From Hominimerdicola alba 8 (lineage in GTDB: Bacteria; Bacillota; Clostridia; Oscillospirales; Ruminococcaceae): DNA of 64,000 nt. Positions within the stretch are counted from its first letter, which is position 1; every line of letters starts with the position of its first letter. This document shows, piece by piece, positions 1-8,485 of this stretch. The notes below the pieces were generated by a model. It was not told the DNA's origin, searched no databases, and saw nothing but the letters and a program-made list of their open reading frames with translations. A program made the translations under genes and the position numbers. The stretch is from positions 1 through 64,000 of the forward strand of contig NZ_ADKM02000050.1 of assembly GCF_000178155.2 (NCBI RefSeq). The letters are read 5' to 3'.

Positions 1-40
1 CGGGCGATACCTTATGTTTAAGGTATCGCCCTGATTTTTT
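1..40. terminator. Hairpin at the left edge, probable terminator
   Basis: A 13 bp inverted repeat (GGGCGATACCTTA and its complement) with a short loop is followed on the + strand by a T-rich run. It lies directly past the stop codon of the dockerin gene, which is read leftward. It could end that transcript, one arriving from the left, or both. The bases beyond position 1 are not visible. Confidence 0.7.
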
Positions 41-44
41 ATGT

Positions 45-1973
45 TTATCTGGCTTTTATCAGTTCTTTTTCCATTATCTCCAGATCGGCTTCATCGAGTC
101 TGTTGTCTTCGCAGAGGTCGCCTGCCTTGATGTTGGGTATGAACGCATCATATGACGAGTTGAGCCACTGCCGCAGCAGCACTGCATCGGCTATGTTGAA
201 TTTTCCGTCAGCGTTGACATCACCTCTTACAGGCTGATCTTCCTGCGGGATCACTATGGGCGATGTTCCTGCCACCGCCTCCTGCCACTGCTTTGCATCA
301 AGGTCGTATTTCCAGATGCTTCCGTCAGTGCGGAGGAAGTAAACAAAACCGTGTCCCATTGCTTCATCATATGTACAGCATACTTCGGACTCAACATTTG
401 TCAGACCGCACCAGTCACCAAGAAATGCAAGCGACATGGTCTTATCATCATTCTGTATGAAGTAATTGAACACTGCATCGTCTTCTCTTATGCCGCGATA
501 CTGATACTGGTGGATATAGAATACCCCGTTATAGATGCCGAGCGCTCTTTCAGGGTGAGTGTTGTAGACATTTTTACCTGCTATCTTCTCAACTGTACCG
601 TCTGCTTTAGTGTACTCAGCATACAAGCCGTCATCTGACGCACGTACAGATACGACATCTTCAGCTATAACATTTTTTGTCAGGGTATCTGAATATCTTA
701 TCTCATAGAGCGTTCTGCCGTTTATCACATAGCAGTTTGAACCAACACAGCAAGCATCGGAAGGTTCACCGATATAGGTGCTGCCGGTATACACGTTGAC
801 TCTGCCATCACCGATAATTTTTGTGCTGTAATACTTTATATGCCCATTATCCGAAACATAGAAAGGCTCACAGCCGTCTATCCAGCCCTTTGAATCTGTT
901 GCGACTGTCGTGGTGATAAAACCGTCACCCTTAGGTACTAAAGTATAGATATTGCCGTTTTCACCGAGATAATAACCATTGCGCATCGACTTTACCTTGA
1001 TATCGGTGACAGGCTCACCGTTGACGAGCAGTGTGCCGTCTTTTTTCAGCACCATATCAGCCCTGTTGTAGTCATTGTTATACGTGCGCTTGCTGAAATA
1101 CTCATAATCCGCCACATCGGTTTCAAGGACTTTGACTTCACTGCCGCGAATGCTGTACAGTATTCCGTTGAGCAGTGCTACGTTACCCAGTCTGCCGTCT
1201 TCAGCATCGTAGTTGTAGAAATGACTGTATTCAACTTCAAAATTATCTATGCCTGTATCATGCAGAGCGGGGTCATACGCCTGCGGTGCTTTTTTGACGG
1301 TGATATCGCCTGTGTATAAGTCCTTTCCGCCGTAAGATATCGTGTAAGTCGTTTTGCCTGCGGAAACACCGTAGATATAATCATAGACATAAGAAGCGCT
1401 CGTTGTGCCGTTCAGAAATGCCGCAGTATCCTTATCTGCTATCGAGATATCATAATCCAAAAGATTTCTGGGCTGACATTCTATCCTTGCGGCTGTCCCT
1501 TCCCATATCTCAGGGGCAGTAAAATGAAGCACTTCCGCCCTTTGTTCAGGGGTGATCTGATCCATTTCATAAAGGCAACAGGACTCCAGATGCAGATCTT
1601 TCATAAAGGAAATATCTGTTATAGGCACATTTCTCATGTCCATATATTTCAGTGTGGGTAGTTCTTTAAGTATGGAAAAATCAGTGATATTGCCGTTGCT
1701 GAAAGAGATATCATTGCATGATGTCAGTTTTTTCAGCCATGACAGATCTGAAATACCGTCAAGATCTATACTAAGGTATTCAGTCTGTGCAAGTTCGGCA
1801 TCGGTGATAACCCCGTCAGAATCGAGATCGTATAAAAATTTGTGTTTCATAAGCTGTGCATATACAGCTTCGTCAACATTTGCAGGTGTTTGTGTGTTCT
1901 CTGCAAACGCTGTGATGTTGCAGCACGCAAGCAGTGAAGCAACGGCAGTAATGAACGATATAGTTTTTTTCAT
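45..1973 (-). CDS. Secreted dockerin protein with EF-hand and leucine-rich repeats
   Basis: A 642-residue secreted protein. An N-terminal signal peptide (about residues 1-24) is followed at about 50-64 by a canonical EF-hand-like loop, DLDSDGVITDAE. Short leucine-rich repeats come next (about 68-140, with ISDLSWLKKL, ITDFSILKEL and ITDISFMKDL spacing). A long middle region of unclassified repeats may be beta-propeller-like. The last 60 residues form a type I-like dockerin: its first calcium loop (DVNADGKFNIAD) is canonical, the second (DLCEDNRLDEAD) has Cys at a ligand position. Dockerins bind cohesins, so cell-surface or cellulosome-type attachment is likely. No catalytic domain was recognised, so the role may be adhesion or binding. 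It has its own promoter and terminator. Confidence 0.8.
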   Translation of the reverse strand: MKKTISFITAVASLLACCNITAFAENTQTPANVDEAVYAQLMKHKFLYDLDSDGVITDAELAQTEYLSIDLDGISDLSWLKKLTSCNDISFSNGNITDFSILKELPTLKYMDMRNVPITDISFMKDLHLESCCLYEMDQITPEQRAEVLHFTAPEIWEGTAARIECQPRNLLDYDISIADKDTAAFLNGTTSASYVYDYIYGVSAGKTTYTISYGGKDLYTGDITVKKAPQAYDPALHDTGIDNFEVEYSHFYNYDAEDGRLGNVALLNGILYSIRGSEVKVLETDVADYEYFSKRTYNNDYNRADMVLKKDGTLLVNGEPVTDIKVKSMRNGYYLGENGNIYTLVPKGDGFITTTVATDSKGWIDGCEPFYVSDNGHIKYYSTKIIGDGRVNVYTGSTYIGEPSDACCVGSNCYVINGRTLYEIRYSDTLTKNVIAEDVVSVRASDDGLYAEYTKADGTVEKIAGKNVYNTHPERALGIYNGVFYIHQYQYRGIREDDAVFNYFIQNDDKTMSLAFLGDWCGLTNVESEVCCTYDEAMGHGFVYFLRTDGSIWKYDLDAKQWQEAVAGTSPIVIPQEDQPVRGDVNADGKFNIADAVLLRQWLNSSYDAFIPNIKAGDLCEDNRLDEADLEIMEKELIKAR

Positions 1974-2062
1974 TGTCTGAGCCTCCGATCAAAATTTTGT
2001 TTTTTCGTTTCGTTGTCCTGTTCGGACAGCTTTTTGCCATTCATCGATGTGGGCATGAACTT

Positions 2063-2091
2063 ATTATAACATAACTGTAAAGAAAATACAA
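2063..2091 (-). promoter_or_regulatory. Sigma-A promoter of the dockerin gene
   Basis: Read on the minus strand, TTGTAT and TATAAT are separated by 17 bp, about 90 bp upstream of the dockerin start codon. Confidence 0.75.
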
Positions 2092-2152
2092 TAGCTTTTT
2101 CATGTCTTTGATGTTTCAGTCCAAATTTCCGAACACAGATCAGATCTTTCGC

Positions 2153-2184
2153 AAAAACGCTCTGCTTTGTTAAAAAGCAGAGCG
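2153..2184 (-). terminator. Terminator of the ABC exporter operon
   Basis: An 11 bp perfect stem (CGCTCTGCTTT) with a 5-base loop, followed on the minus strand by TTTTT, just downstream of the permease stop codon. Confidence 0.9.
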
Positions 2185-2194
2185 GTCAGATGTT

Positions 2195-3136
2195 TTAATA
2201 TGCACTACGTTTTTTGAAGAAGATCAGCATGAATGCTATCATCAGAGCAGTCGCCCCGACAGGTATAAGGTGCATCATATCCGACATTTCTTCGGTTTGT
2301 TGTAAATGAACGAAAGCGCCTTCAAAAATATATATCTTTGCCATAAAATGGTTGATGACATTTGAGATATCATACTTAAAGTTAAATGGCAAGAATGACT
2401 TTATCAAAACAATTATAAGGCAAAAGTAGCTTTTTCTGAATACGATCCCCAGAAATACGCCGATAACAGAATAGAATATAACAGCGGCTATAAGCACAAG
2501 TATCTGTACCGCGTAGTTTGACTTGTTGAGGTCGGTCACGGTAAGATCTATACCTGTTATATCTGTGCTTAATTTGCTGTAAATAACATGCCCCGCGATA
2601 TAAGCAAGTATCAGCGTTATGAAAACGACCAGCAGATTTTTCATGATAGTCGAAACTATCTTTGAAAGTATATATTTTGTCTTTCCATACCGCAGTACAT
2701 GATTTCTGATCGTTTTGTTTTTGATATCATCAGTCACGCATATCGATGCAAGAAACGTTACAAAAATAACTGCTATGGATATCACCGGTTCGATCACCAG
2801 TGACAGCAGATTTACAGGTGCAAAAACATTCACATCTTTTTGTGTAGCTTCAATATAATATGGCAGAGGGTTTTCGAGGAATAAATCGGATTTAAAAAAT
2901 GATTTATCCTGTAATAATATAGTATACCCGCGTTCTATCTCAGCTTTGATCTCTTCCTCAGTCATACCTTCTGATAAGTAACTTTCATAATCGTGTTTAT
3001 AACAATCGTAGTCGTTCACTGCATGATTATAATTTGAATAGAGATTCAGCGCCGATATAGCTGTAAACAACAGCAGGAAAACGACAAATGCTTTTGACTT
3101 GACAAAACGACGCATCTCATTCTTCAACATATTCAT
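2195..3136 (-). CDS. ABC-2 type transporter permease
   Basis: A 313-residue membrane protein with about six hydrophobic segments: one near residues 15-32, a large extracytoplasmic loop at about 35-105, then five segments from about 105 onward. This is the layout of ABC-2 family permeases, which export drugs, peptides or lipids. The start overlaps the end of the ATPase gene by 20 nt, and a GGAG sits 9 nt before the ATG, so the two genes are translationally coupled. The pair probably forms one exporter. The substrate cannot be told from sequence. Confidence 0.82.
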   Translation of the reverse strand: MNMLKNEMRRFVKSKAFVVFLLLFTAISALNLYSNYNHAVNDYDCYKHDYESYLSEGMTEEEIKAEIERGYTILLQDKSFFKSDLFLENPLPYYIEATQKDVNVFAPVNLLSLVIEPVISIAVIFVTFLASICVTDDIKNKTIRNHVLRYGKTKYILSKIVSTIMKNLLVVFITLILAYIAGHVIYSKLSTDITGIDLTVTDLNKSNYAVQILVLIAAVIFYSVIGVFLGIVFRKSYFCLIIVLIKSFLPFNFKYDISNVINHFMAKIYIFEGAFVHLQQTEEMSDMMHLIPVGATALMIAFMLIFFKKRSAY

Positions 3137-3785
3137 CGTATATTTCTCCTAAGTCAAATTTTTCTCCGTTTTTCTTTTCGTATCTCTGCATTTTTTTATC
3201 ACCTATAACGTAAACAGTATCGACTATCTCGGAATAAAATTCAAGGTGATGACCCGTGAGAATGATCGTTGAATCATTTTTCCAGATCTGCAGATCGCGT
3301 TTAAGTCCTTTCAGCATCGCATAGTCAAGCCCGTTCGTTACCTCGTCCATTATTATGGTCTTGGGTCTTAGTATGCTGATAAGTGCAAGTGAGAGTTTCT
3401 TCTTCTGCCCGTATGAATAATGCGACACCTTTTTTCTTATAAGTTCGGGGCTGAAATACTTAAGCGCCGCCTCTTTTATCTCCGCCTTGCTTTTGCCTTC
3501 CGCGAAGCAGATCAGATTGTCAAGACCGCTGAGTTCCTTGTAAAACGTACATTCGTCCCAGACTACAAAAATATCCTTACGTACTTCACCATTTATCGGT
3601 CTGCCGTCAAATTCGATCTTTCCCGAATAGCCTTCAAGGTCAGAGATACACTTTATAAGGGTAGTTTTTCCACAGCCGTTTTTGCCCATCAAAAAAGATA
3701 TTTTCCCTGTTTCAAACTCAGCATCTGCATTATCATATATGATATCTTTTCCGTATTTTTTTGAGAAGTCTGTTATTTTTATCAT
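3117..3785 (-). CDS. ABC transporter ATP-binding protein
   Basis: A 222-residue ABC ATPase. It has Walker A GKNGCGKTT near residue 35, a degenerate signature YSYGQKKKLSLA instead of LSGGQ near 125, Walker B TIIMDEV, and the switch histidine in TGHH. The reading frame opens 11 codons further upstream, but the ATG at 3785 starts the conserved IKITDFSKKYG and has GGAG upstream, so it is preferred. The protein is the energy-coupling partner of the overlapping downstream permease. The variant signature motif is typical of small ABC-2 exporters of the bacteriocin or antibiotic type. Confidence 0.88.
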   Translation of the reverse strand: MIKITDFSKKYGKDIIYDNADAEFETGKISFLMGKNGCGKTTLIKCISDLEGYSGKIEFDGRPINGEVRKDIFVVWDECTFYKELSGLDNLICFAEGKSKAEIKEAALKYFSPELIRKKVSHYSYGQKKKLSLALISILRPKTIIMDEVTNGLDYAMLKGLKRDLQIWKNDSTIILTGHHLEFYSEIVDTVYVIGDKKMQRYEKKNGEKFDLGEIYDEYVEE

Positions 3786-3934
3786 ACTTGTAATTATCTC
3801 CGATATTTTCCGATACATTCTGCATTCAGCTTAACGGTCACACAATCACTGTCAATTTTCAATAATTAAGCTACGTAGAATACCGTAATAAATTTTCTAA
3901 TTAAGCCTTATAATCAATCCATTTAACAATAAAC

Positions 3935-3963
3935 ATTATATCATTTATTTGCTCTGATATCAA
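3935..3963 (-). promoter_or_regulatory. Probable promoter of the ABC exporter operon
   Basis: On the minus strand TTGATA and TATAAT lie 17 bp apart, about 150 bp upstream of the ATPase start. The long leader leaves room for regulation. Confidence 0.65.
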
Positions 3964-4051
3964 TATCATAAACTCATTGTTTATCGTTTGTTCACAAAGA
4001 ATTGTTCGTTTGTTATTATTTTAACATAAGCCTAAACTTGCCGTTCTTCTT

Positions 4052-4096
4052 TAGCTATCCAACTTTTTGTCTGAAATTTAAGGCGGAGCCTATCGA
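4052..4096. repeat. Short relic of the palindromic repeat seen at 32315-32417
   Basis: The left part (TAGCTATCCAACT) and right part (GTCTGAAATTTAAGGCGGA) match the two ends of the 103 bp palindrome at 32315-32417, but the centre is missing. It looks like a deletion derivative of the same element. Confidence 0.6.
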
Positions 4097-4123
4097 GTGA
4101 TGCCCGAAATTAAAGATCCGCAA

Positions 4124-4160
4124 ATTAAAATACCCCTGAGTGTTTTGTGACACTCAGGGG
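4124..4160 (-). terminator. Terminator after rimI-like gene
   Basis: An 11 bp perfect stem (CCCCTGAGTGT) with a 6-base loop, followed by a T-rich tract on the minus strand. It closes the hisC operon. Confidence 0.85.
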
Positions 4161-4195
4161 CATAACTTCTATATCGTTCGCCGTTCCATTCTTGA

Positions 4196-4621
4196 CTATC
4201 TCGCCATTATCACCGCGTTTTCGGTCGGGTCATCGTAAAAATCCTTCCGCAGACCCACCTGCGCAAATCCAAGACTTTCATACAGTGCTTTAGCTGCGCT
4301 GTTAGACTCCCGCACCTCCAGCACCCAGCGCTCTGCATCGGGCAGAACTTCTTCCAGCTTTTCAAACATAGCCCGCGCCAGACCGCGCCTGCGGTATTCG
4401 GGCAATACGCAGATGTTGTTTATCTCAGCTTCGCCCGCCACACACCAACAGCTTACAAAGCCCGCCGCTTTGCCGTCAACGCAGGCTAAAAATGTGTGGT
4501 CGTTGGGATTTTTCAGCTGTGCGCAAAGGGTCTGTTCACTCCACGCTTCGCGCAGACATTTTGCCGAAATTTCCGCCGCCGCTGAAACATTTTCCTCATT
4601 GAGCGCAACTATCTCCGTCAT
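4196..4621 (-). CDS. rimI: Ribosomal-protein-alanine acetyltransferase-like GNAT protein
   Basis: A 141-residue GNAT acetyltransferase resembling RimI, which acetylates the N-terminal alanine of ribosomal protein S18 in E. coli. The acetyl-CoA binding motif PEYRRRGLARAMF is at about residues 74-86, and the RimI-typical WVLEVRESNSAAKALYESLGF follows. The ATG overlaps the TGA of the preceding methyltransferase gene (ATGA), so the two are coupled. It is the last gene of the hisC operon. The family call is secure; the exact target protein is inferred from homology. Confidence 0.8.
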   Translation of the reverse strand: MTEIVALNEENVSAAAEISAKCLREAWSEQTLCAQLKNPNDHTFLACVDGKAAGFVSCWCVAGEAEINNICVLPEYRRRGLARAMFEKLEEVLPDAERWVLEVRESNSAAKALYESLGFAQVGLRKDFYDDPTENAVIMAR

Positions 4622-5145
4622 GGCTTTTCACCCACCAGCAGATAGCCGCCATCTTCCCGCAGGACTTTCACGCTGACATTCACAAGACCCGCTTTACGCG
4701 CCTGCGCCCTGAATGCCCGCGGGGGAGTGCCTGCACCTGTTTCACCGTCAAACTCAAAGGCGCACACCAGCTGACCTCCCGACCTCAGCACCCGCAGTAT
4801 CTCCGCAAAAGCGGCGGCTTTGTCCTGCCACAGCGGGGGAGTGTCCACCGAAGTCACACAATCAAAAAAGCCGTCATTGTAGGGAAGTTCTTCAATGCTC
4901 GCCATACCCATCAGCGCTATCTCGTCTATACTGCGCTCACGGTCAGCAGAAGATATATCCACCCCGTAAAGGTCAAGCCCCTTGCCGCCCAGCATCCTGA
5001 GCATTTCATCACTGCCCATGCCGATGTCCAGCAGTCTGCCGCGCCCGCGCCCTTTTACAAACTGCCGCACCGCCGCATACCGCTCCTTTTCCGCCCTGCG
5101 TACACTCAGCGTATTTTTCAGCCTTTTTGCGTATTCCAAAAGCAT
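4618..5145 (-). CDS. Class I SAM-dependent methyltransferase
   Basis: A 175-residue Rossmann-type methyltransferase with motif I LLDIGMGSDEML at about residue 38, an acidic residue ending strand beta-2 (YGVDIS), and an FDCVTSVDTPPLW motif IV region. It resembles the UbiE/BioC-like methyltransferase_11 group. Its substrate is unknown. It starts 4 nt after the hisC stop and overlaps rimI by 4 nt, so it sits mid-operon. Similarity to small-molecule methyltransferases does not show a link to histidine synthesis. Confidence 0.75.
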   Translation of the reverse strand: MLLEYAKRLKNTLSVRRAEKERYAAVRQFVKGRGRGRLLDIGMGSDEMLRMLGGKGLDLYGVDISSADRERSIDEIALMGMASIEELPYNDGFFDCVTSVDTPPLWQDKAAAFAEILRVLRSGGQLVCAFEFDGETGAGTPPRAFRAQARKAGLVNVSVKVLREDGGYLLVGEKP

Positions 5146-5149
5146 CGAC

Positions 5150-6217
5150 TCACCTGCTTTCGATAAGTTCCCTCACTGCCGATATCAGCTTGTCCATCTC
5201 TTCATCTGTGCCAATGGTTATCCTCAGCCACCTGTCTATGACGGGCTTCTTGAAATACCTTATAAATATGCCCTTTTCACGGGTGTAGCTGAATATCTCC
5301 TCTGCGGGGATAGTCGGGTGCTTCACAAACAGGAAATTTGTTTCGCTGTCGGTAACAGTGAATCCCATCTCGCGGAAAGCCGCCGCCGACCTGTCCCTTG
5401 TCGCCTTGACCTTGCCAACAGTTTCGCGGAAATACTCCTCGTCCTTAAGACTTGCGATAGCAGTTTCAATGGCAAGCTGGTCAAGTGGGTAGCTGTTGTA
5501 GCTGTCCTTGACTGCCTGCATGTAGTTTATAAGTTCAGGCTGTGCAAACGCCATACCGATGCGCATGCCCGCCAGCGACCTTGACTTCGAGAAAGTCTGT
5601 GTGACTATCAGATTGTCGTACTTCTCTATCAGTTCAACACAGCTGTAACGCCCGAAATCCACATAAGCCTCATCTATTATCACGATGCAGTCGCGGTTGT
5701 GTTCAAGCAGGTCAACAATAAAGTCTTTGCCTACACCGATGGCGGTAGGCGCATTCGGGTTAGGTATGACAACGCCGCCGTTTTCGGGGTAGTAGTCCTT
5801 TACATTTATCAGAAAATCGCCGTCAACAGGCTTTGTTTCGTAGGGAATTTTCAGCAGTTCGCACCAAACAGGGTAAAAACTGTAAGTTATATCGGGGTAG
5901 AATATCGGCTTATCCGAGTTGAAAAACGCCCTGAACGCCGTAGCCAGCACATCGTCCGATCCGTTGCCGCAGAACACATTCTCCGCCTTAAGACCATACC
6001 TTTCAGCCAGTGCCGCCTTAAGGGGCACTGCATCAGCCGAAGGATACTTTTTCAGGTCGAAAATATCCTTTTTCGCCAGCACCTCAGCCACCGCAGGCGC
6101 AGGCGGATAGGGGTTCTCGTTGGCATTCAGCTTGATGATATTCTCATTTTTCGGCTGTTCGCCCGCCACATACGGCTCAATATTTATCAAATTTTTTCTC
6201 CAGAGTTTTTCAGACAT
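5150..6217 (-). CDS. hisC: Histidinol-phosphate aminotransferase
   Basis: A 355-residue fold type I PLP aminotransferase that converts imidazole acetol phosphate to histidinol phosphate in histidine synthesis. The PLP lysine is K211 in TFSKSRSLAGMRIG, the ring-stacking Asp lies in IDEAYVDFGRY (about 181-191), and the phosphate-binding Arg lies in the C-terminal WLRITIGT. The N-terminal KLNANENPYPP is typical of HisC. The length is normal. No other his gene is adjacent, so a related specificity (for example aromatic aminotransfer) cannot be excluded. SD GAGGAG precedes the ATG, and a consensus promoter lies about 120 bp upstream. Confidence 0.9.
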   Translation of the reverse strand: MSEKLWRKNLINIEPYVAGEQPKNENIIKLNANENPYPPAPAVAEVLAKKDIFDLKKYPSADAVPLKAALAERYGLKAENVFCGNGSDDVLATAFRAFFNSDKPIFYPDITYSFYPVWCELLKIPYETKPVDGDFLINVKDYYPENGGVVIPNPNAPTAIGVGKDFIVDLLEHNRDCIVIIDEAYVDFGRYSCVELIEKYDNLIVTQTFSKSRSLAGMRIGMAFAQPELINYMQAVKDSYNSYPLDQLAIETAIASLKDEEYFRETVGKVKATRDRSAAAFREMGFTVTDSETNFLFVKHPTIPAEEIFSYTREKGIFIRYFKKPVIDRWLRITIGTDEEMDKLISAVRELIESR

Positions 6218-6330
6218 TTCGTTACTCTCCTCACATTCAAAATTGCAGATATCGCATGGTGAATATCCTGCCCCGCATCAGACGGCACAGCAGACACTCA
6301 CGCCCGTCCGAACATTCAACTTTCTGAAAT

Positions 6331-6359
6331 ATTATAACACAGCGCGTGCGCTCTGTCAA
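6331..6359 (-). promoter_or_regulatory. Consensus sigma-A promoter of the hisC operon
   Basis: On the minus strand, TTGACA and TATAAT match the consensus perfectly with a 17 bp spacer. Confidence 0.9.
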
Positions 6360-6486
6360 ATTTCAGTATAGTAAAGTATTACCATGCTATCAACATAAAT
6401 TATTATATCACACCCTCCCCCGCTTGTCAATAGCCGCAGGATATTTTTATAATAAACGACATAATAATTTTCCCGCAAACCGACAG

Positions 6487-6518
6487 CAAAAAAGGCGGAA
6501 AGCCCACGCTTTCCGCCT
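6487..6518 (-). terminator. Terminator of the lipoprotein gene
   Basis: An 11 bp perfect stem (AGGCGGAAAGC), 4-base loop and T6 on the minus strand, 15 nt past the stop codon at 6533. Confidence 0.93.
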
Positions 6519-6532
6519 AAGATGTCATATTA

Positions 6533-7540
6533 TTACTCAGCAGCAGACTCTACAGCTTCCTCAGTTGCCTCAGCTGTGTCGCCCTCAGCCGCACCGTCTT
6601 CCTTATCAAGACCTGTGATGGTGAAAGTAACTTCAAGGCTCTGTGAGAACATCAGCTTGCTCTTGTCGATAGCAGGATCTTCCTTGCCCTTGCCGTACTC
6701 GTTGTATATCTCAAGTCTGTAGCAGTTGTTGTCACTCTCGATATTGCCCTTTACGATCTTGGCATCATCAAACTCAACGTCCTTGCCGTCAGCCTTGATG
6801 GAGTCAACAGTAACACTTATCTCCTGACCTGTGTACTTGCCTCTTGCCTTCTTGTTAACACCGTAGTTCTCTTCATCGGTGAACTTCTTCTGGTCGCCCT
6901 TTTTGGTTTCCTCGCCTGTGTCGGTCATTGTACCGTCGCAGATACCTGTGATATCTACGCAGAATACTGTTGCGCCGTTAGCAGGGAATACAACGCCCTC
7001 GTTCTCGTCCAGCAATACCTGAGGATTGTAAGCGCCTGTAACAGCGTCCTGAGCCGCGATCGAGTCCTTAGTGATCGAAACAGTGTATGTGCCGTCACCC
7101 GTAACATCAGCGTCAACGCCATAAGCACCGTCAGCTCTCAGATCCTCAGGATAACCCTGACCCGAGAAGTTAGACCAGAACCACTCGCTGTCAGCGAACA
7201 TCAGGAAAGCATCGTAGCCCTTGAATTCCGTAACAGCCTTGTAGTCAGGATCAGGCTTAAAGCACTCCAGACCTGTAACTTCGTCGATGTAAGGCAGGTC
7301 GCTGGCAGCAGAATCGCCGCCCTCTTCAGCCTTGCTTTCCTCAGCGGAAGTTTCTTCCTCAGCCTTGCTCTCTGCGGCAGCTGCTTCCTCGCTTGATGCC
7401 TCTTCTGCTGCGCTCTCGGCAGCCTTTGTTGTAGTTGTGGCAGCTTCGCTGCTGCCGCCCTCAGAAGTATCACCGCAAGATGCGAAAACAGCAGTTGTCA
7501 GACACAATGCGCAAGCCATAGCCATTATTTTCTTTAACAT
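6533..7540 (-). CDS. Acidic lipoprotein of unknown function
   Basis: A 335-residue exported lipoprotein. The signal peptide ends in a lipobox, VFASC, with Cys22 as the lipidated residue. Residues about 25-85 form a low-complexity linker rich in Ala, Glu, Ser and Thr, and the C-terminus has a second Ala/Glu-rich tail. The folded middle part (about 90-310) is probably beta-rich and has no motif I recognise. It sits alone between its own promoter and terminator. Codon use in the linker is strongly repetitive (GCA/GAA/GAG), so length variation between strains is likely. Confidence 0.75.
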   Translation of the reverse strand: MLKKIMAMACALCLTTAVFASCGDTSEGGSSEAATTTTKAAESAAEEASSEEAAAAESKAEEETSAEESKAEEGGDSAASDLPYIDEVTGLECFKPDPDYKAVTEFKGYDAFLMFADSEWFWSNFSGQGYPEDLRADGAYGVDADVTGDGTYTVSITKDSIAAQDAVTGAYNPQVLLDENEGVVFPANGATVFCVDITGICDGTMTDTGEETKKGDQKKFTDEENYGVNKKARGKYTGQEISVTVDSIKADGKDVEFDDAKIVKGNIESDNNCYRLEIYNEYGKGKEDPAIDKSKLMFSQSLEVTFTITGLDKEDGAAEGDTAEATEEAVESAAE

Positions 7541-7613
7541 AATAAATACCCTCCGTCCTTAATATCCGTTCAATACTATGCACAAGCCCTATTTTCGGGC
7601 TTTCCTCATTTTG

Positions 7614-7642
7614 ATTGTACATTATTTTCCCCATTTTTTCAA
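7614..7642 (-). promoter_or_regulatory. Promoter of the lipoprotein gene
   Basis: TTGAAA and TACAAT with a 17 bp spacer on the minus strand, about 75 bp upstream of the start codon. Confidence 0.75.
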
Positions 7643-7850
7643 GGTGTTATTTGTACAAATTACCCTTAGCGATGAACAGAAATAATCGTGGACTTTGCAC
7701 AAAATGCTCTAATTTGGTATTAACTTTTTATCATATATAGTCATTTTGAATAATTTTGGCAATTTTAATTCCATTTTAAGGCATTAACGCCCCCTCCGCC
7801 GAGAAAAGTTCACCCCCGTTAACAAAAGATTTACAAAGCCGCGTTCAGCC

Positions 7851-7890
7851 ACAAAAACAGCTTTCCTCCGCTGTGCGAAGGAAAGCTGTT
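7851..7890 (-). terminator. Terminator of the V/A-ATPase operon
   Basis: A 12 bp perfect stem (AACAGCTTTCCT) with an 11-base loop and a TTTTT run on the minus strand, directly after the DUF308 gene. This suggests that gene is the last member of the ATPase transcript. Confidence 0.88.
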
Positions 7891-7892
7891 CA

Positions 7893-8483
7893 TCAGTCGA
7901 TATCGATAAATTCGGCGCTGCCGCCTTTATTGTCTTCCTTTTTGCGTCGGAAAACGCTGCGTGAAATGGATATTCTTCCTGTCAGGTTCATTATGCCCGC
8001 CACCAGCAGACATATCCCCAGTATGGTCATAGCGCCGTTGACTATCAGCAGAGGATTCACCAGCAGTGATATGCCCAGCAGAGCCGTCAGCAATGCAGGC
8101 AGAAAAGCCCTCAGCCAGTTGGGTTCGCCCCTGCCCTTCACATAAAGCGCCTCCTGAACGTTCACCACACCGCTGACCAGCATGTAACAGCCGAATACCA
8201 GCGAGATGACTTTAGGGATAAAATCAGGTCTTACCATGACGAATATGCCAGCCGCCATGAAAATAACGCCCGATACCAGACCGCTCGCCCTTTCGGGGTC
8301 AGCCTTGTGCCCAACAAAGTACTTTACCAGTGATGCCGCGCCGTACAGCGCCATCAGCCCGCCGACAACGATGCCCACCATTCGGGTAAAAAATCCCGGT
8401 CTGTATATCAGTGCTCCGCCCATAACTATACAGAACGCCGACAGCACCCAATAGTTGCGGACTGCCTTTTTCAGACTTTCCAT
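7893..8483 (-). CDS. HdeD-like (DUF308) membrane protein
   Basis: A 196-residue integral membrane protein with six predicted helices arranged as repeating hairpins separated by RPGF, RPDF and NPLL-type turns, the pattern of the HdeD/DUF308 family. The C-terminus is a charged cytoplasmic tail. It starts 2 nt after the atpD stop with a strong GGAGG, so it is cotranscribed with the ATPase. The role is unknown; HdeD is linked to acid resistance in E. coli, but that function cannot be transferred here with confidence. Confidence 0.8.
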   Translation of the reverse strand: MESLKKAVRNYWVLSAFCIVMGGALIYRPGFFTRMVGIVVGGLMALYGAASLVKYFVGHKADPERASGLVSGVIFMAAGIFVMVRPDFIPKVISLVFGCYMLVSGVVNVQEALYVKGRGEPNWLRAFLPALLTALLGISLLVNPLLIVNGAMTILGICLLVAGIMNLTGRISISRSVFRRKKEDNKGGSAEFIDID

Positions 8484-8485
8484 GC

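Larger units (their letters stand above)
3819..4195. other. Gene-free, AT-rich region
   Basis: 377 bp between the ABC exporter and the rimI-like gene. It holds a leftward promoter (3935-3963), a repeat relic (4052-4096) and a terminator (4124-4160). The octamer CGTTTGTT also occurs twice near 3987-4015, which could be a regulator site. No coding frame of note was seen. Confidence 0.6.
7541..7892. other. Intergenic region with promoter and terminator
   Basis: 352 bp. It holds the lipoprotein promoter (7614-7642), a small leader hairpin around 7583-7603 (AAGCCC paired with GGGCTT), and the terminator of the ATPase operon (7851-7890). The remainder is AT-rich with nothing recognisable. Confidence 0.6.
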
